From: CBDFKK01 sp965248815
GTDB taxonomy: Bacteria > Pseudomonadota > Alphaproteobacteria > SMXP01
Assembly (NCBI GenBank): GCA_965248815.1
Contig: CBDFKK010000008.1
Coordinates: 1,922,001-1,986,000 of the forward strand
DNA: 64,000 bases
Reading direction: 5' to 3'
The position numbers and the translations under genes are program-made. Below are positions 41,650 to 50,775 of the stretch, in pieces (position 1 is the stretch's first letter; each line of letters opens with the position of its first letter). Under the pieces are notes generated by a model. That model worked only from the letters and a program-made list of their open reading frames with translations, did no database searches and was not told the DNA's origin.

Positions 41650-42297
41650 TTAACGATTACGGTCAAAAGGATTGACGTCTTTGACGACAAACAGTGAGGG
41701 ACTGATTTTTGTGTCTCGCCGGAGGTCACGCAACGCGACAGTAGTGGTAAAACCCTGCGCGTCGGTAATGATCCATTGCATGAGCTCTAGTCTGGGGTCC
41801 GTAAAGACCATCGTGAGCTCGCCCTGGGCAGGACCATCTTCTTCCCGGGCCGTCACCGATAGGCTGCCGGGATCTCTTGCCACGTCCACGATATTTGCAT
41901 CTTTTGCCAGGTTGACGTTCTTTTTGAGCAAGAGTTTCAGCGGAGTCGCGCCCAAAGGATAACGGTCTACCGTTTTCAACTTGCGGTCAGTCAATGTGAC
42001 CCAAGTTCCGTCGGCGACGATGGTGATCGGATTGGGATCATCGTACTCGAATCGGAGGCGGCCAGGTCGGCGCAAGTAAAACTTACCTTGATCCTGAACA
42101 CCGTTAGAGGCGACCTGAATGAATCGGCCTTCAAGTGTCTCGATTCCGTTGAGATAATCGCTGATCCTGGTGAGATCGTCCGCTTCGCCGGTTTCCGCCG
42201 AATGGTTTTCCGCCCTTGCCGTACCGATCAAGGTGGCTGCAAAGCCGATTAGTGCCGCCGAAGCGGCCCCAGCCAAAAAAGCTCGTCTCCCCATCAT
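41650..42297 (-). CDS. lolA: Outer-membrane lipoprotein carrier protein LolA
   Basis: About 215 residues. A signal peptide (MGRRAFLAGAASAALIGFAA, ending TARAE) precedes the LolA fold: ISDYLNGIETLEGRFIQVAS, GKFYLRRPGRLRFEYDDPNP, IVADGTWVTLTDRKLKTVDR and the curved sheet. It shuttles lipoproteins across the periplasm. The twin Arg suggests Tat export may be possible, but Sec is normal. It lies 70 bp after ftsK on the same strand. Confidence 0.92.
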   Translation of the reverse strand: MMGRRAFLAGAASAALIGFAATLIGTARAENHSAETGEADDLTRISDYLNGIETLEGRFIQVASNGVQDQGKFYLRRPGRLRFEYDDPNPITIVADGTWVTLTDRKLKTVDRYPLGATPLKLLLKKNVNLAKDANIVDVARDPGSLSVTAREEDGPAQGELTMVFTDPRLELMQWIITDAQGFTTTVALRDLRRDTKISPSLFVVKDVNPFDRNR

Positions 42298-42363
42298 GTA
42301 GAGATTCTTATCGATGCAATGTGGCAAAAACAAGAGGATCAATAGTTTGACCCCGCACCCGCG

Positions 42364-44874
42364 CTAGTGGTTAGCGTGCTCGCCGATCAATATTTCCCTC
42401 TTTCCTGCGTGATTTGGCGCCGATACGACGCCCTCTTCTTCCATGCGCTCCACAATGCGCGCGGCGCGATTGTACCCAATCTGAAGGCGTCTTTGAATGT
42501 AGCTAGTCGACGCCTTTCCATCGCGGCCCACAATTTGAATGGCGTCCTGATATAGCTCGTCGGTATCGCTCGAACCCATGCGACCGAAAACGCCAAGTGA
42601 GTCTGCCGCTTCACCTTCAGGTTCCAATAGAACATCTTCAAGGTAATCAGGGTGACCCTGCTTCTTGAGAATTCGCACAACTTTTTCGACTTCTCCGTCC
42701 GACACAAAGGGCCCGTGAATTCGGCGAATTCGCCCGCCGCCTGCCATGTAAAGCATGTCGCCTTGTCCAAGCAGCTGCTCGCCACCTTGCTCGCCCAAAA
42801 TTGTTCGACTGTCGATTTTTGAGGTTACTTGGAAGCTGATGCGAGTTGGGAAATTTGCCTTGATTGTTCCTGTAATGACGTCAACGCTCGGCCTTTGAGT
42901 CGCCGTTATGAGATGAATACCTGCCGCGCGCGCCATTTGAGCAAGCCGCTGCACGGCACCCTCGATGTCTTTTCCGGCAACCATCATGAGGTCTGCCATT
43001 TCGTCTACAACAACGACAATAAATGGCATGGGCTCGAGCGGTAGTTCTTCGTGCTCGTAAATGGGCTGTCCTGTTTCGCGATCAAAACCAGTTTGCACAG
43101 TGCGGGTGAGTGTTTCGCCCGTCTCTGCAGCCTCTGCGACGCGCACGTTGTATCCAGAAATATTTCGAACGCCTAACTTTGACATCTTTCTGTATCTGTC
43201 TTTCATCTCGCGCACGACCCATTTCAAAGCCACTACGGCCTTTTTCGGATCCGTTACAACAGGTGCCAGCAAGTGTGGAATTCCATCGTACACGGACAAT
43301 TCAAGCATTTTGGGGTCTATCAGAATAAGCTTGCATTGATGGGGTGACAGCCGGTAGAGAAGCGAAAGAATCATCGTATTGATTCCCACCGATTTACCGG
43401 AACCAGTTGTGCCCGCAATAAGCAAGTGGGGCATGCTGGCTAAGTCTCCCACAATCGGATCACCGCCGATGTTCTTGCCCAAGGCGAGTGTGAGTTCCGA
43501 GCTCGAGTTTTCGTATTCCGGCGAGGATAACAACTCACGCAGAAATACCATCTCTCGTTTTGAATTCGGTAGTTCTATGCCGATCACGTTGCGCCCGGGA
43601 ACAACGGCTACGCGCGCAGAGACTGCGCTCATTGACCTTGCAATGTCGTCTGCAAGGCTAATTACGCGAGAAGATTTTATACCGGCGGCTGGCTCGAGCT
43701 CATAAAGCGTTACGACCGGACCTGGTCGAACACGAATGATCTCACCTCGAACACCGAAGTCTTCCAGTACGCCTTCCAGCATGCGCGCGTTTTGTTCAAG
43801 TGCCTCATCGCTTATTTCGGCTGCTGCGTCACGCGGTTTCGGCTTGACCAAGAGGCTGAGAGGGGGAAGCTCATAATCTTCAAGAGGCTCTAGGTCTAAC
43901 GTCGGCTGCGATTCTGCCGTTTCTCTTTTTCCAAGTCTGCTCTTCTTTCTTGACCTTACGATGCGGTTCGATTCCGAAGCGGCGCTCAGTCGCTCGGCGG
44001 CTTTGCGTTGGTCTGCTTTGTGGCGCCGCCGTGCGAAGAAACCGCCCGCGCTTTCTGCAGCCTTTGTGTCCTCTTCGTTTTGCAAAGTACCAAATGGCTC
44101 ACCGTCTTCTGGGTGGTGACGGCGCTGAGCCCTTGAAAAAACATTTGGCTCGATGCGTGGTGGATCGCCGCTTGCCACACCTTGAAAATGCGCTAATGTG
44201 ATTGCAATGAGCCGTTGTAAGGCTTCGCGGATCATGAAGAACCATAGGCTCAACAAATCGGCTAGTTGCCCAATGCTTTTTATGGTCGTGCCAAGTCCAT
44301 AAGTGAGTGTGCCTATACTGATAGTTGCGCAGCAAGTTACGACGACAAAGCTCAATTCACTTTCGGTAAGTCTAAATGAGACAGATTCGATTGCTGCAAA
44401 TAGTGCGTCACCAGTCAATCCACCCAGCCCGATCGTCAAAGGCCAACTTTCTGGCGACTTGATCGCGCTAAATGCTGTAGCGGCCGCGAAGAGCGATATC
44501 AGGCACGCCGCCAATCGGAACCTCGTTTGTCGCGTCGACCACAGCCAATGGCCTCGTCGAAGCAGGGACCAGCCCCAGACTATCAACGGAAAAGTAATGA
44601 CCGTTGCGCTGATGCCCAAAGCCTGAATTAAGATATCCGCCGCGAAGGCGCCGCCCCCACCCATCCAGTTCTTTGGCAGTGTGCTGGTCGAAGTATTCAA
44701 ACTTGGGTCGCTTGCGTTGTAACTAGCGATAGAAAGCACTAAAAAAATGCCCATCAACGCCAAACCTGACCCAAGGCCTTGTAGGCCAGTTCGATAAGAC
44801 AAGTCTCGAACGGATTGAGGCACAAATTCTGACAGATGTTTGGTCCCCGACCGAAGTACGCCTTGGCCCGCCAT
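42364..44874 (-). CDS. ftsK: DNA translocase FtsK
   Basis: 836 residues. The N-terminal third has four membrane helices (GLALMGIFLVLSIASYN and others). A charged linker follows, then the motor: Walker A LIAGTTGSGKSVGINTMI, Walker B FIVVVVDEMADLMM, and ATQRPSVDVITGTIKANFPT. The C-terminal winged-helix gamma domain (YIQRRLQIGYNRAARIVERM) reads chromosome polarity. It pumps DNA at the division septum and activates dimer resolution. Confidence 0.97.
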   Translation of the reverse strand: MAGQGVLRSGTKHLSEFVPQSVRDLSYRTGLQGLGSGLALMGIFLVLSIASYNASDPSLNTSTSTLPKNWMGGGGAFAADILIQALGISATVITFPLIVWGWSLLRRGHWLWSTRQTRFRLAACLISLFAAATAFSAIKSPESWPLTIGLGGLTGDALFAAIESVSFRLTESELSFVVVTCCATISIGTLTYGLGTTIKSIGQLADLLSLWFFMIREALQRLIAITLAHFQGVASGDPPRIEPNVFSRAQRRHHPEDGEPFGTLQNEEDTKAAESAGGFFARRRHKADQRKAAERLSAASESNRIVRSRKKSRLGKRETAESQPTLDLEPLEDYELPPLSLLVKPKPRDAAAEISDEALEQNARMLEGVLEDFGVRGEIIRVRPGPVVTLYELEPAAGIKSSRVISLADDIARSMSAVSARVAVVPGRNVIGIELPNSKREMVFLRELLSSPEYENSSSELTLALGKNIGGDPIVGDLASMPHLLIAGTTGSGKSVGINTMILSLLYRLSPHQCKLILIDPKMLELSVYDGIPHLLAPVVTDPKKAVVALKWVVREMKDRYRKMSKLGVRNISGYNVRVAEAAETGETLTRTVQTGFDRETGQPIYEHEELPLEPMPFIVVVVDEMADLMMVAGKDIEGAVQRLAQMARAAGIHLITATQRPSVDVITGTIKANFPTRISFQVTSKIDSRTILGEQGGEQLLGQGDMLYMAGGGRIRRIHGPFVSDGEVEKVVRILKKQGHPDYLEDVLLEPEGEAADSLGVFGRMGSSDTDELYQDAIQIVGRDGKASTSYIQRRLQIGYNRAARIVERMEEEGVVSAPNHAGKREILIGEHANH

Positions 44875-45240
44875 GTTCCCCTCATGGTTTTGAATATTGC
44901 TAGGGCTATTTTGGCAGGATCTGAAAAGAAATTGGTTAACGCTTGTTAACGAATTTTTGGGACGATTTTCCGTTTTCTCGGTATGGCCGGCGAGCGACTA
45001 ACACACTTATCTTTCTTTGTACGGATTAATTATCGTATAGTATGATGTTCATGTTGCGCAAGACTACAGCGTGGCGAAAACCCCATCTCAACGCTGAAAA
45101 TTTCTCATCGCCCACTACATTAAAGGCCTAATACGTCCGCCTCGGGGTTTGCTCGAATCTTGTGAATAGTGAGATCCGCACCTTGAGATTCCTGCTCTGG
45201 CGTCAAGCGAATGCCTACTACTGCTTTCAAGCCTCCGTAG
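44875..45240. other. Non-coding flank between ftsK and IS copy 2
   Basis: The ftsK upstream region, AT-rich, with no supported gene. It ends CCGTAG at the IS boundary. Before the proposed inversion it would have joined the sequence left of IS copy 1. Confidence 0.45.
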
Positions 45241-45301
45241 AGAGGTGGTTCGGTTTGTTTGAACAACTTTCGGACTGCGGATAAGTGGATTTCAGCCCCT
45301 G

Positions 45302-46132
45302 TTATGCCGCGACCGGGATTGGTTGCAGCACGTTGAAGTAAGCCTGATCGGGTGTCTGGCGGTCAAGCGATGAATGCGGTCTCTTGGTGTTGTAAAAGAC
45401 CAAATATTTGCCGAGGGCGGCTCGGGCTTGTGGAACATTGCCATAGGCATGCAGATAGACCTCCTCGTATTTGACCGTGCGCCACAGCCGTTCAACAAAG
45501 ACATTGTCCCGCCACGCTCCCTTGCCATCCATGCTGATGGCGATTTCAGCATCCTTCAGGATTTGTGTGAAAGCGATGGAGGTAAACTGCGAGCCCTGAT
45601 CGGTGTTGAAGATGTCCGGCTTACCGTAACGGGCCAGTGCTTCTTCAACGGCTTCAATGCAAAAGTCTGCTTCCAGTGTGATAGAGAGCCGCCAGGACAG
45701 GACACGCCGGCTGAACCAGTCAACCACTGCGGCCAGATAAACAAAGCCCCGTGCCATTGGAATGTAGGTGATATCCATCGCCCAGACCTGATTGGGTTGG
45801 GTGACCGGCAGCTTACGCAACAGATAGGGATAGATTTTGTGGCCCGGTGCAGGCTTGGACGTGTTCGGGCGGCGATAAATAGCCTCAAGCCCCATACGCT
45901 TCATCAGTGTTGTGACGTGCAGGCGGCCAACCTTGTATCCTTCACCAAGCAATAGTCCCTGCAGCATCCTGCTGCCTGCAAAGGGATAGTCGAGATGCAA
46001 TTCATCAATCCGGCGCATCAGTGCCAGATCACCGACCGATACGGGACGGGGCTGATAATAGACGCTGCCCCGGCTGATCTTGAGCGCCTTGGCCTGACGG
46101 CTGAGCGAGAGTTTATGTTTGCGGTCGATCAT
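45302..46132 (-). CDS. IS3-family transposase OrfB, copy 2
   Basis: 276 residues, the same protein as OrfB of copy 1, with the DDE residues in WAMDITY, FNTDQGSQF and FVERLWRTV. The ATG overlaps the orfA stop. It is intact and presumably functional. Confidence 0.95.
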   Translation of the reverse strand: MIDRKHKLSLSRQAKALKISRGSVYYQPRPVSVGDLALMRRIDELHLDYPFAGSRMLQGLLLGEGYKVGRLHVTTLMKRMGLEAIYRRPNTSKPAPGHKIYPYLLRKLPVTQPNQVWAMDITYIPMARGFVYLAAVVDWFSRRVLSWRLSITLEADFCIEAVEEALARYGKPDIFNTDQGSQFTSIAFTQILKDAEIAISMDGKGAWRDNVFVERLWRTVKYEEVYLHAYGNVPQARAALGKYLVFYNTKRPHSSLDRQTPDQAYFNVLQPIPVAA

Positions 46133-46440
46133 TTTCTTGCGCTCGGCAATCCCGCCTTGGTGAGCGCATCGCCTAAAAAATCATTCTCAAGCGTCAGCTC
46201 CCCAATCTTGGCATGGAGCCTCTTCACATCAACACGGGGTGCAGGCAGCGGTGATTTACCCTCCCGCCCAAAAACACCCGCTGCACCCTCAAGGAGCTGA
46301 TCTTTCCATTGCTTGATCTGGTTAGGATGAACATCAAACTGCTGAGCGAGTTCTCCCAATGTCTGCTCACCGCGAACGGCCGCAAGGGCCACCTTCGACT
46401 TGAACGCAGGTGTATGATTGCGACGTGGTCGTCTTGCCAT
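46129..46440 (-). CDS. IS3-family transposase OrfA, copy 2
   Basis: 103 residues from ATG at 46440, the same protein as OrfA of copy 1, with the Tnp_1 helix-turn-helix. It transcribes away from the origin candidate and towards ftsK. Confidence 0.95.
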   Translation of the reverse strand: MARRPRRNHTPAFKSKVALAAVRGEQTLGELAQQFDVHPNQIKQWKDQLLEGAAGVFGREGKSPLPAPRVDVKRLHAKIGELTLENDFLGDALTKAGLPSARK

Positions 46441-46711
46441 AGTGGATCTCCTGTTGCCGGCGATCATGCCGCCTACAGGCCAAAATTCCACTTATCTCAA
46501 CTGTGCAGATTTCCCGAGCCACCTCTTTTGTTTAACGAAAGCAATAGCATCAAAAATTCTGGTTAAAGGCATCTTTTAGTTTGTCTTTTTTCTACGTTTG
46601 GCAATTCGGAGAGGCATTCATTGGAATTCTTATTATCAATCAATAGAAATAGATTCTTATAGTGGTTGTAGTAGGGCCTGTGAATATCGGGGAGCCAGTT
46701 TTCCCAACGTG

Positions 46712-46720
46712 TTATCCACA
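46712..46720 (+). promoter_or_regulatory. DnaA box, consensus TTATCCACA
   Basis: Exact match to the strong DnaA-binding 9-mer, within the AT-rich non-coding region before ppsR. Confidence 0.75.
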
Positions 46721-46827
46721 GAAACAGAAGCAACTCCTTGCAAAGGATAACTAGCCCTAGTTAATAACAGATTTGAAGAAAACGAATGATATTAGCCTTT
46801 TTTGAATGAAATATGCGGGTAGATCTT

Positions 46828-46836
46828 TGTGAATAA
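46828..46836 (-). promoter_or_regulatory. DnaA box TTATTCACA (minus strand)
   Basis: Reads TGTGAATAA on the plus strand and fits the relaxed DnaA consensus TTWTNCACA. It lies inside the most AT-rich part of the origin candidate. Confidence 0.55.
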
Positions 46837-46992
46837 ATATATAGAACATTTGAATAAGTGGGATTTTTTGACTTCTAAAGTCTCTGCATTATTTGTTCCC
46901 AAAAGGAAGAAAGTATCTCCATTCATCGTACAAGAATCACCAAAAACACACAGATCTGGAAAGAATTGGTCGTTCCACAGATAATTTCTGGC

Positions 46993-47001
46993 TTATCCCC
47001 A
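46993..47001 (+). promoter_or_regulatory. Degenerate DnaA box TTATCCCCA
   Basis: One mismatch to TTATCCACA, about 60 bp before the ppsR start. Weak on its own; counted because two better boxes are close. Confidence 0.4.
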
Positions 47002-47063
47002 GGGTCCAACCAATTAGTTGAGGCCGCTCTCAAACAAAACTATAGCGGTATTTAGTAGGACGA

Positions 47064-47909
47064 ATGTCTCAAATTCGACGCCCGGGCGTCTATTTTCATA
47101 TTCACCTGGTTTCTGATGCAACCGGCGAAACGTTGAATTCGGTTTCAAAGGCGACCTGTGCTCAGTTTGCAAACGCCAAGCCTATTGAGCATGTATACGC
47201 TCTTGTCCGTTCCCCGCGACAATTAGACAGAGCTCTTAAGGAAATTGAAGGGGCTCCAGGCATCGTTCTCTATACGATGATGAGCGATGAATTGCGCAAG
47301 GCTCTTGAGGATCATTGTCAAAGACTTGGTATGCCTTGCATTCCCGTACTTGATCCCGTGCTTTCAGTCTTAGCGGGTTATCTAGGAACTGAACTGACTC
47401 ACAAAGCTGGAGGTCAACACGAATTAAATGCTCAATATTTCAGCCGAATTGATGCGCTCAATTATACGATGTCTCATGATGACGGACAAAATGTGGATGA
47501 CCTAGATGATGCCGACGTGGTTCTTGTTGGCGTTAGCCGTACGTCGAAGACGCCGACATGTATTTACCTTGCAAATAGAGGAATAAAGGCTGCCAACGTG
47601 CCTGTAGTCAAAGACGTGCCCCTCACAATTTCATTTGAAGCGATTAAGCGGCCACTAATTGTTGGTCTAACACTGTCAAAAGAACGCCTCATTCAGATAA
47701 GGCGACATCGATTGATTACGATGCAGGCGAATACAGATACGAGTTATGTTGAAGAAGAAGAAGTCCGCAAGGAAATCATCTTCGCTCGGCACCTCTTCGA
47801 AAAACATCAATGGCCCGTTATAGATGTTTCTCGAAGGTCGATTGAGGAAACGGCCGCTTCTGTCCTGAATTTAGTTTCACGCCGAAAGCAAGCTGAAATT
47901 ACCGGGTAG
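47064..47909 (+). CDS. ppsR: Pyruvate, phosphate dikinase regulatory protein (kinase/pyrophosphorylase, DUF299)
   Basis: 281 residues. The opening FHIHLVSDATGETLNSVSKA and the P-loop-like ADVVLVGVSRTSKTPTCIYL are hallmarks. The family switches pyruvate phosphate dikinase or PEP synthase off and on by ADP-dependent phosphorylation and phosphate-dependent dephosphorylation. It is the first gene to the right of the origin candidate, and maf starts 38 bp after its stop. Confidence 0.95.
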   Translation: MSQIRRPGVYFHIHLVSDATGETLNSVSKATCAQFANAKPIEHVYALVRSPRQLDRALKEIEGAPGIVLYTMMSDELRKALEDHCQRLGMPCIPVLDPVLSVLAGYLGTELTHKAGGQHELNAQYFSRIDALNYTMSHDDGQNVDDLDDADVVLVGVSRTSKTPTCIYLANRGIKAANVPVVKDVPLTISFEAIKRPLIVGLTLSKERLIQIRRHRLITMQANTDTSYVEEEEVRKEIIFARHLFEKHQWPVIDVSRRSIEETAASVLNLVSRRKQAEITG

Positions 47910-47947
47910 TCCGCCAGTTTTACAAGCTTATGGAATAGCGCTTGAGC

Positions 47948-48550
47948 ATGGTCCAAAAACCATTCGTCGTACTTGCCTCAGCCAGCGAGGCTAGAGCAAA
48001 GCTGCTCAAGAACGCCGGCATCCCATTTGAGATCAGGTCGGTACGGGTTGACGAAGAAAGCGTACGTGACTCATTGTCAGCAGAGCAGGCTACTGGCCGC
48101 GAGATCGCTGAAGCCCTCGCCGAACTCAAAGCCTTACGTGGCATAACTCACGGAGACGAGTTGCTGATCGCGGCAGACCAGGTATTGATCTTTAAAGAAG
48201 AGGTTCTCGGCAAAGCAAAAAATACCGAAGAAGCGCGTCGGCGGTTGAGCACATTAAGCGGAGAAGAGCATCAGCTGGCCACGGCTGCATGTGTTGCTAA
48301 AAACGGATCGATTATTTGGCGGCACGTTGATACCGCAAGACTCTGGATGCGTTCTTTGTCGAATTCCTTTCTGGATCTTTATGTTGAGCGAAATAAGGAT
48401 GCCATTCTTAAAACGGTCGGCGGCTATGAAATAGAAGGAGAGGGCGCTCAATTATTTCGCCGTATGGAAGGAGATCATTTCACGATATTGGGCTTGCCTC
48501 TTCTGCCTCTGTTAGACGTCCTTCGAGAGCACGGCGTAATAAAAAAATGA
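47948..48550 (+). CDS. maf: Maf-family nucleoside triphosphate pyrophosphatase
   Basis: 200 residues from ATG at 47948. The Maf signature VLASASEARAKLLKNAGIPF and ELLIAADQVLIF (catalytic Asp) are clear, with GGYEIEGEGAQLF near the end. It hydrolyses non-canonical or modified nucleotides. The stop overlaps the start of aroE. Confidence 0.94.
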   Translation: MVQKPFVVLASASEARAKLLKNAGIPFEIRSVRVDEESVRDSLSAEQATGREIAEALAELKALRGITHGDELLIAADQVLIFKEEVLGKAKNTEEARRRLSTLSGEEHQLATAACVAKNGSIIWRHVDTARLWMRSLSNSFLDLYVERNKDAILKTVGGYEIEGEGAQLFRRMEGDHFTILGLPLLPLLDVLREHGVIKK

Positions 48551-49416
48551 GTATTAATGGCAAAACAATCGTCGCGGCGGTCATCGGATATCCGGTCCGT
48601 CACTCTCGTTCACCGTTCCTACATGGTTATTGGCTTGAGAAATACGGTATCAATGGCACGCTGATTCCTTTGGAGATCTCGCCCAACGACATAAGTATCG
48701 TACTTCCGCTCTTGCCAAAACTCGGTCTTGTCGGCGCAAGCGTGACACTGCCGTTTAAGGAAACGGCCTTCAGTCTAGCTGAGCATACCGACGAAGCTGC
48801 AGAAGCAATTGGTGCTGTGAACATGCTGAGCATGAGCCGAGATGGGGGTCTTTCAGGCCGAAACACTGACGGGTATGGATATATTGAGAATTTGCGTCAA
48901 TGCCATCCCGGATGGCAACCGAGCCAAGGCCCGGCCATGGTCCTTGGCGCTGGCGGAGCTGCGCGTGCTGTGGTTTATGCATTAGCTCTCGCAGGAACAC
49001 CGGAAATCTGCCTGGTCAATCGGACACAAGACAAAGCGGAGAAAATTGTTAAAGACCTCTCGTCGAAAGTCGATTCAAATCTGGTTGTGGGAAACTGGTC
49101 AGACAGAGAGGCTCAATTAAAAACTATAGCGCTGTTGGTCAACTCAACGAGCCTTGGCATGTCTGGAAAACCGGAATTGCCGATCAATCTCGAGCAATTG
49201 TCGAGAACAGCGCTTGTTAGCGATATTGTTTATAGTCCTTTGATGACGCCGCTCTTGAAAAACGCCAGAGAGCGCGGAAACCCCATTGTCGACGGGCTTG
49301 GCATGTTAATCCATCAAGCGCGGCCTGCATTTAGAGAGTGGTTTGGCATTGATCCCGAAGTCACACAAAATTTGCGTGAAAAACTTGTGAAGGATCTAAA
49401 GGACCGCAGTGATTAG
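48547..49416 (+). CDS. aroE: Shikimate dehydrogenase
   Basis: 289 residues, ATG overlapping the maf stop. Shikimate-binding RHSRSPFLHGYWLEKYG, the catalytic Lys in GASVTLPFKE, and the NADP motif VLGAGGAARAVVYALALAG are present. It makes shikimate from 3-dehydroshikimate. The 3' end overlaps coaE by 8 bp, so maf-aroE-coaE is one tightly packed operon. Confidence 0.96.
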   Translation: MSINGKTIVAAVIGYPVRHSRSPFLHGYWLEKYGINGTLIPLEISPNDISIVLPLLPKLGLVGASVTLPFKETAFSLAEHTDEAAEAIGAVNMLSMSRDGGLSGRNTDGYGYIENLRQCHPGWQPSQGPAMVLGAGGAARAVVYALALAGTPEICLVNRTQDKAEKIVKDLSSKVDSNLVVGNWSDREAQLKTIALLVNSTSLGMSGKPELPINLEQLSRTALVSDIVYSPLMTPLLKNARERGNPIVDGLGMLIHQARPAFREWFGIDPEVTQNLREKLVKDLKDRSD

Positions 49417-50020
49417 AATTGGTCTTACCGGCTCGGTAGGTATGGGAAAGTCGGAAACGGCAAAAATGTTTGCCGCCGAAGGAGTGCCCGTTTTTGATGC
49501 CGATGCGGAAGTGCACCGACTATATGACAGAGGTGGCGAGGCGGTTCCTCTGCTCGCTAGCGCATTTCCTGGTGTTATCGTCGACGGCAAGGTTGATCGC
49601 GATCTATTAGCGCAAAAAGTATTAGATGATCCGGCTGAGCTTTCTCGGCTCGAGGAGATCGTTCACCCGCTTGTAGAACGCGCCCGCGCTGGCGCACGTG
49701 ATGATGCACAAGCCAGCGGCGCGGCAATGATCGTCTTCGACATCCCCCTGTTATATGAAAAGGACCGTACGGCTGATGTGGATGTTATCGTTGTGGTCAG
49801 TGCGCCGGAAGACATTCAGCGGAAGCGAGTTTTGGAACGGCCCGGCATGACTACAGCTAAGTTTGATTCCATACTTGATCGGCAAACGCCGGATGAAGAA
49901 AAAAAGCGGCGGGCGGACTTTGTGGTTTTAACGGATAAAGGGTTAGAAGCGGCTCGGGAGCAAGTAAAGGAAATCATCGATAAGTTAACAGCGGATGCAG
50001 GAGTTATTGATAGCACTTGA
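49409..50020 (+). CDS. coaE: Dephospho-CoA kinase
   Basis: 203 residues from GTG at 49409 inside the end of aroE. The P-loop is GLTGSVGMGKSETAKMF, followed by FDADAEVHRLYD, IVFDIPLLYEK and the lid RQTPDEEKKRRADFVV. It carries out the last step of coenzyme A synthesis. Confidence 0.96.
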   Translation: MIRIGLTGSVGMGKSETAKMFAAEGVPVFDADAEVHRLYDRGGEAVPLLASAFPGVIVDGKVDRDLLAQKVLDDPAELSRLEEIVHPLVERARAGARDDAQASGAAMIVFDIPLLYEKDRTADVDVIVVVSAPEDIQRKRVLERPGMTTAKFDSILDRQTPDEEKKRRADFVVLTDKGLEAAREQVKEIIDKLTADAGVIDST

Positions 50021-50063
50021 GCGGCATTGCGGCGAATGAGGCATTAACATTGGGCGGGTGAAG

Positions 50064-50753
50064 ATGCGCGAAATTGTATTAGATACGGAGACCACCGGAC
50101 TAAATGCCAGCGGCGGAGACCGGATTGTTGAGATCGGATGTATCGAACTTGTCAATCACGTTCCTAGTTCGAATTCATACCATACCTATATAAACCCTGA
50201 GAGAGATATGCCCGCGGAAGCGCAAGAAGTGCATGGCTTGTCTGCCAAGTTTTTGGCCGACAAGCCGGTTTTTGCGGCAGTCGTTAACGACTTCATTTCG
50301 TTCATCGGCAATGCGCCACTGATTATCCACAACGCAAAGTTCGATATGGGCTTTCTTAATGCGGAATGCACGCGGGCGGAAAAGCCGGTGATTCCGTATG
50401 AGCGGGCCATCGACACCTTATTGATTGCACGGAAAAAATTTCCGGGCTCTCCAGCATCGCTTGATGCGCTGTGCCGTCGCTTTGAGATTGATACGACGTC
50501 GCGGAGCAAGCACGGCGCGCTGATCGACGCTGAATTGTTGGCGCGGGTCTACCTTGAACTCATTGGAGGGCGGCAGCCCGGTCTGGATCTGGCAACTTCG
50601 CCGGTCTCGGCAGATTCGAGGGCTGCTGAGGGACGACAAATTCGGCCGCGTCCGCGCCGGCTGGAAAGCTTACTCAGTGATGACGAGCGTGATGCTCACC
50701 GGAAATTCGTAAAGGAAAAACTAAGTAAAAAACCTTTGTGGACGCGCGTTTGA
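50064..50753 (+). CDS. dnaQ: DNA polymerase III epsilon subunit (3'-5' proofreading exonuclease)
   Basis: 229 residues from ATG at 50064 (GGGTGAAG upstream). DEDDh exonuclease motifs: Exo I EIVLDTETTGLN, Exo II IIHNAKFDMGFLN, and Exo III SKHGALIDAELLARVY with the His. The C-terminal tail beyond about residue 175 binds the polymerase subunit. Downstream of coaE, in the usual alphaproteobacterial order. Confidence 0.96.
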   Translation: MREIVLDTETTGLNASGGDRIVEIGCIELVNHVPSSNSYHTYINPERDMPAEAQEVHGLSAKFLADKPVFAAVVNDFISFIGNAPLIIHNAKFDMGFLNAECTRAEKPVIPYERAIDTLLIARKKFPGSPASLDALCRRFEIDTTSRSKHGALIDAELLARVYLELIGGRQPGLDLATSPVSADSRAAEGRQIRPRPRRLESLLSDDERDAHRKFVKEKLSKKPLWTRV

Positions 50754-50775
50754 AGGATCGGCCGCGATAGCTTGA

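Larger units (their letters stand above)
45241..46526 (-). mobile_element. IS3-family insertion sequence, copy 2 (1286 bp, inverted)
   Basis: Same length and ends as copy 1, on the opposite strand. Both reading frames are intact; the one difference I found is at 45392, a synonymous Tyr codon change. Flanks in window coordinates are GTAG on the left and TTTG on the right, so it too lacks a matching direct repeat of its own. The TTTG on its right equals the reverse complement of the CAAA to the right of copy 1, as expected if the segment between the copies has flipped. Confidence 0.95.
46527..47063. other. Candidate chromosome replication origin region (oriC) upstream of ppsR
   Basis: 537 bp without a gene. 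It has a consensus DnaA box TTATCCACA (46712-46720), an inverted box fitting TTWTNCACA (46828-46836), a near-box TTATCCCCA (46993-47001), a 16-bp palindrome TAACTAGCCCTAGTTA (46748-46763), GANTC sites at 46652 and 46934, and a very AT-rich stretch at about 46780-46870 that could unwind. The genes around it (ppsR, maf on one side, rho-parAB displaced on the other) are the usual neighbours of the alphaproteobacterial origin. The IS insertion may have cut off part of the original region, now at 21698-22032. Confidence 0.65.
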
